Below, in pieces: positions 4,704-5,775 of a stretch of DNA of 5,775 bases. Made by a program: the position numbers and the translations under genes. This DNA comes from Actinomycetota bacterium (GTDB lineage Bacteria > Actinomycetota > Thermoleophilia > Solirubrobacterales > Solirubrobacteraceae), in the NCBI GenBank assembly GCA_005883255.1, contig VAXS01000140.1, positions 1-5,775 on the forward strand, written 5' to 3'. The notes beneath the pieces are model-generated. The model searched no databases. It saw only the letters and a list, made by a program, of their open reading frames with translations, and was not told where the DNA came from. Position 1 is the first letter of the stretch, and each line of letters begins with the position of its first letter.

Positions 4704-5585
4704 ATGGCCAAGCAGCCCCGATCACTCGCCGGCAAGGTCGTCGCCGTCACCGGCGGCGCCCGCGGCATCGGGCGATGCACCGCCGAGGCGCTCGTGCGCG
4801 AGGGCGCGCGGGTGGCGATCGGCGACCTCGACCCCGAGCTCACCGAGCAGGTGGCCGGCGAGATCGGCGGCGGCACCGTCGGCCTGGGCCTGGACGTCAC
4901 CGACCGGGAGTCCTTCGCCCGCTTCCTGGACGAGGTGGAGGCGCAGATCGGCCCGCTCGACGTCCTGGTGAACAACGCGGGGATCATGCCCCTGGGCGAC
5001 TTCGCCGAGGAGGACGACGCCACCACCCAGCGGATCGTCGACATCAACGTGATCGGGGTGCTGACCGGCACCAAGCTCGCGCTGCAGCGCATGCGCCCGC
5101 GCCGCACCGGTCACATCGTCAACGTGGCCTCGATGGTGGGGAAGATCTCACCGCCCGGCGGCGCCACCTACGTGGCCAGCAAGCACGCCGTGGTGGGGCT
5201 CACCGAGTCGGTGGCGCTGGAGAACCGCGACTTCGGCATCGAGTGCTCGATCGTGATGCCGGTGGTGGTGCGCACCGAGCTGGCCGCCGGCCTCAAGGAG
5301 TCGCGCGGGGTGAAGTCGGTGGCGCCGGAAGACGTGGCCGGCGCCATCCTCGACGCCCTGCGGCTGCCCCGGCGCGACGTGTTCGTTCCCCGTGAGGTGG
5401 GAGCCATCCACAAGGCCACCTACGTGCTGCCGCTCCGCGCCCAGGAGGGCGTGGCCCGCGCGCTCAAGAGCGACAAGATCCTCCAGGACATCGACCACGG
5501 GCAGCGCGCCGGCTACGAGAACCGCGCCGCGCACAGCGAGCCCGGGCTCGAGCCCGAGGCCGCCGAGCCGGTGGAGACCTCCTAG
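4704..5585 (+). CDS. Short-chain dehydrogenase/reductase (classical SDR) with C-terminal extension
   Basis: A 293-residue classical SDR, an NAD(P)-dependent oxidoreductase acting on an alcohol or carbonyl substrate. KVVAVTGGARGIGRCTAEAL (11-30) carries TGxxxGxG at 16-23. D41 at the end of the second strand (AIGDLD) suggests a preference for NAD(H). LDVT (63-66) follows, then NNAG (90-93). The catalytic residues are N114, S143 (NVASM), Y156 and K160 (YVASK). MPVVVRTEL (185-193) replaces the usual PG-x-V-x-T, with Val at the Gly position. A tail of about 65 residues (from VFVPREVGAI at 227) extends past the core; it resembles tails of actinobacterial SDRs whose substrates are mostly unassigned, and its end is Glu/Pro-rich. 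All catalytic residues are present, so the enzyme is probably active. It begins a plus-strand operon with its own promoter and is followed 4 bases later by a paralogue. The substrate cannot be inferred. Confidence 0.92.
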   Translation: MAKQPRSLAGKVVAVTGGARGIGRCTAEALVREGARVAIGDLDPELTEQVAGEIGGGTVGLGLDVTDRESFARFLDEVEAQIGPLDVLVNNAGIMPLGDFAEEDDATTQRIVDINVIGVLTGTKLALQRMRPRRTGHIVNVASMVGKISPPGGATYVASKHAVVGLTESVALENRDFGIECSIVMPVVVRTELAAGLKESRGVKSVAPEDVAGAILDALRLPRRDVFVPREVGAIHKATYVLPLRAQEGVARALKSDKILQDIDHGQRAGYENRAAHSEPGLEPEAAEPVETS

Positions 5586-5589
5586 CCGC

Positions 5590-5775
5590 ATGGCGCGGCG
5601 CCCGCCGCGAGCCATCGCCGGCCGGGTGGTCGCCGTGACCGGCGCGGCCCGCGGTATCGGCCGGGCCACCGCCGCGGCCCTGGGGCGCGAGGGCGCGCGG
5701 GTGGCGATCGGCGACCTGGACGCCGCGGCGGCCGGCGCCACCGCGGACGAGCTCGGGTGCGTCAGCCACGAGCTC
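5590..5775 (+). CDS. Second SDR, N-terminal part (runs off the window)
   Basis: The frame opens with ATG at 5590, 4 bases after the stop of the first SDR, and stays open for 62 codons to the window end. GRVVAVTGAARGIGRATAAA (11-30) carries the TGxxxGxG cofactor motif (17-24), and D42 in AIGDLD again suggests NAD(H) preference. Over residues 12-44 it matches the first SDR at 28 of 33 positions, so the two are close paralogues arranged in tandem. After that the sequences diverge. The nearest Shine-Dalgarno-like GGAG is 13 bases before the start, so translation probably relies on coupling with the first SDR. The catalytic half is not visible, so activity cannot be judged. The tandem pair may act on related substrates or in successive steps of one pathway. 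Confidence 0.88.
   Translation, partial: MARRPPRAIAGRVVAVTGAARGIGRATAAALGREGARVAIGDLDAAAAGATADELGCVSHEL

Noticed and set aside
5148..5769. Minus-strand frames across the SDR junction (5148-5741 and 5464-5769)
   Set aside because: They run antisense through both SDR genes, spanning a stop and a start. Their translation shows only composition bias.

Overview
The window is very GC-rich and almost fully coding. Genes are short-spaced, GTG starts are common, and the proteins are rich in Ala, Arg and Gly. This points to a high-GC actinobacterium. The DUF3105 protein and the abundance of short-chain dehydrogenases would fit the Thermoleophilia (Solirubrobacterales-like lineages), but that placement is an inference from gene content, not something the sequence proves. 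No RNA genes, CRISPR arrays, insertion sequences or phage genes were seen, and no stretch over 300 bases lacks a gene. The only real intergenic space is the 99 bases at 4605-4703.

Left part (1-3011, plus strand) is the tail of a glycan-assembly operon. It holds the C-terminal end of a family 4 glycosyltransferase, a membrane-anchored family 2 glycosyltransferase, a small monotopic sugar-phosphate transferase of the WbaP/PglC type, and an ATP-grasp ligase. Each junction is a 4-base GTGA overlap, so translation of the four genes is probably coupled. A reasonable model is that the sugar transferase loads the first sugar phosphate onto undecaprenyl phosphate at the inner face of the membrane and the two glycosyltransferases extend it. 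The ATP-grasp enzyme might make or attach an acyl or aminoacyl decoration; its substrate cannot be read from the sequence.

Middle part (3012-4604, minus strand) holds two genes in one likely operon: an alpha/beta hydrolase and, 3 bases downstream, a membrane-anchored DUF3105 protein of unknown function. The DUF3105 gene converges on the ATP-grasp gene with the two stop codons directly abutting.

Right part (4704 to the end, plus strand) has two tandem, closely related short-chain dehydrogenases/reductases (SDRs); the second runs off the window. The divergent spacer between the hydrolase and the first SDR contains a perfect inverted repeat, TGACGC-AG-GCGTCA. It overlaps the -35 of a plausible SDR promoter and looks like a regulator-binding site. 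This operator, the hydrolase with no histidine at the usual catalytic place, and the ATP-grasp enzyme in the glycan operon are the points most worth following. Nothing in the window amounts to clear evidence of a wholly new system.
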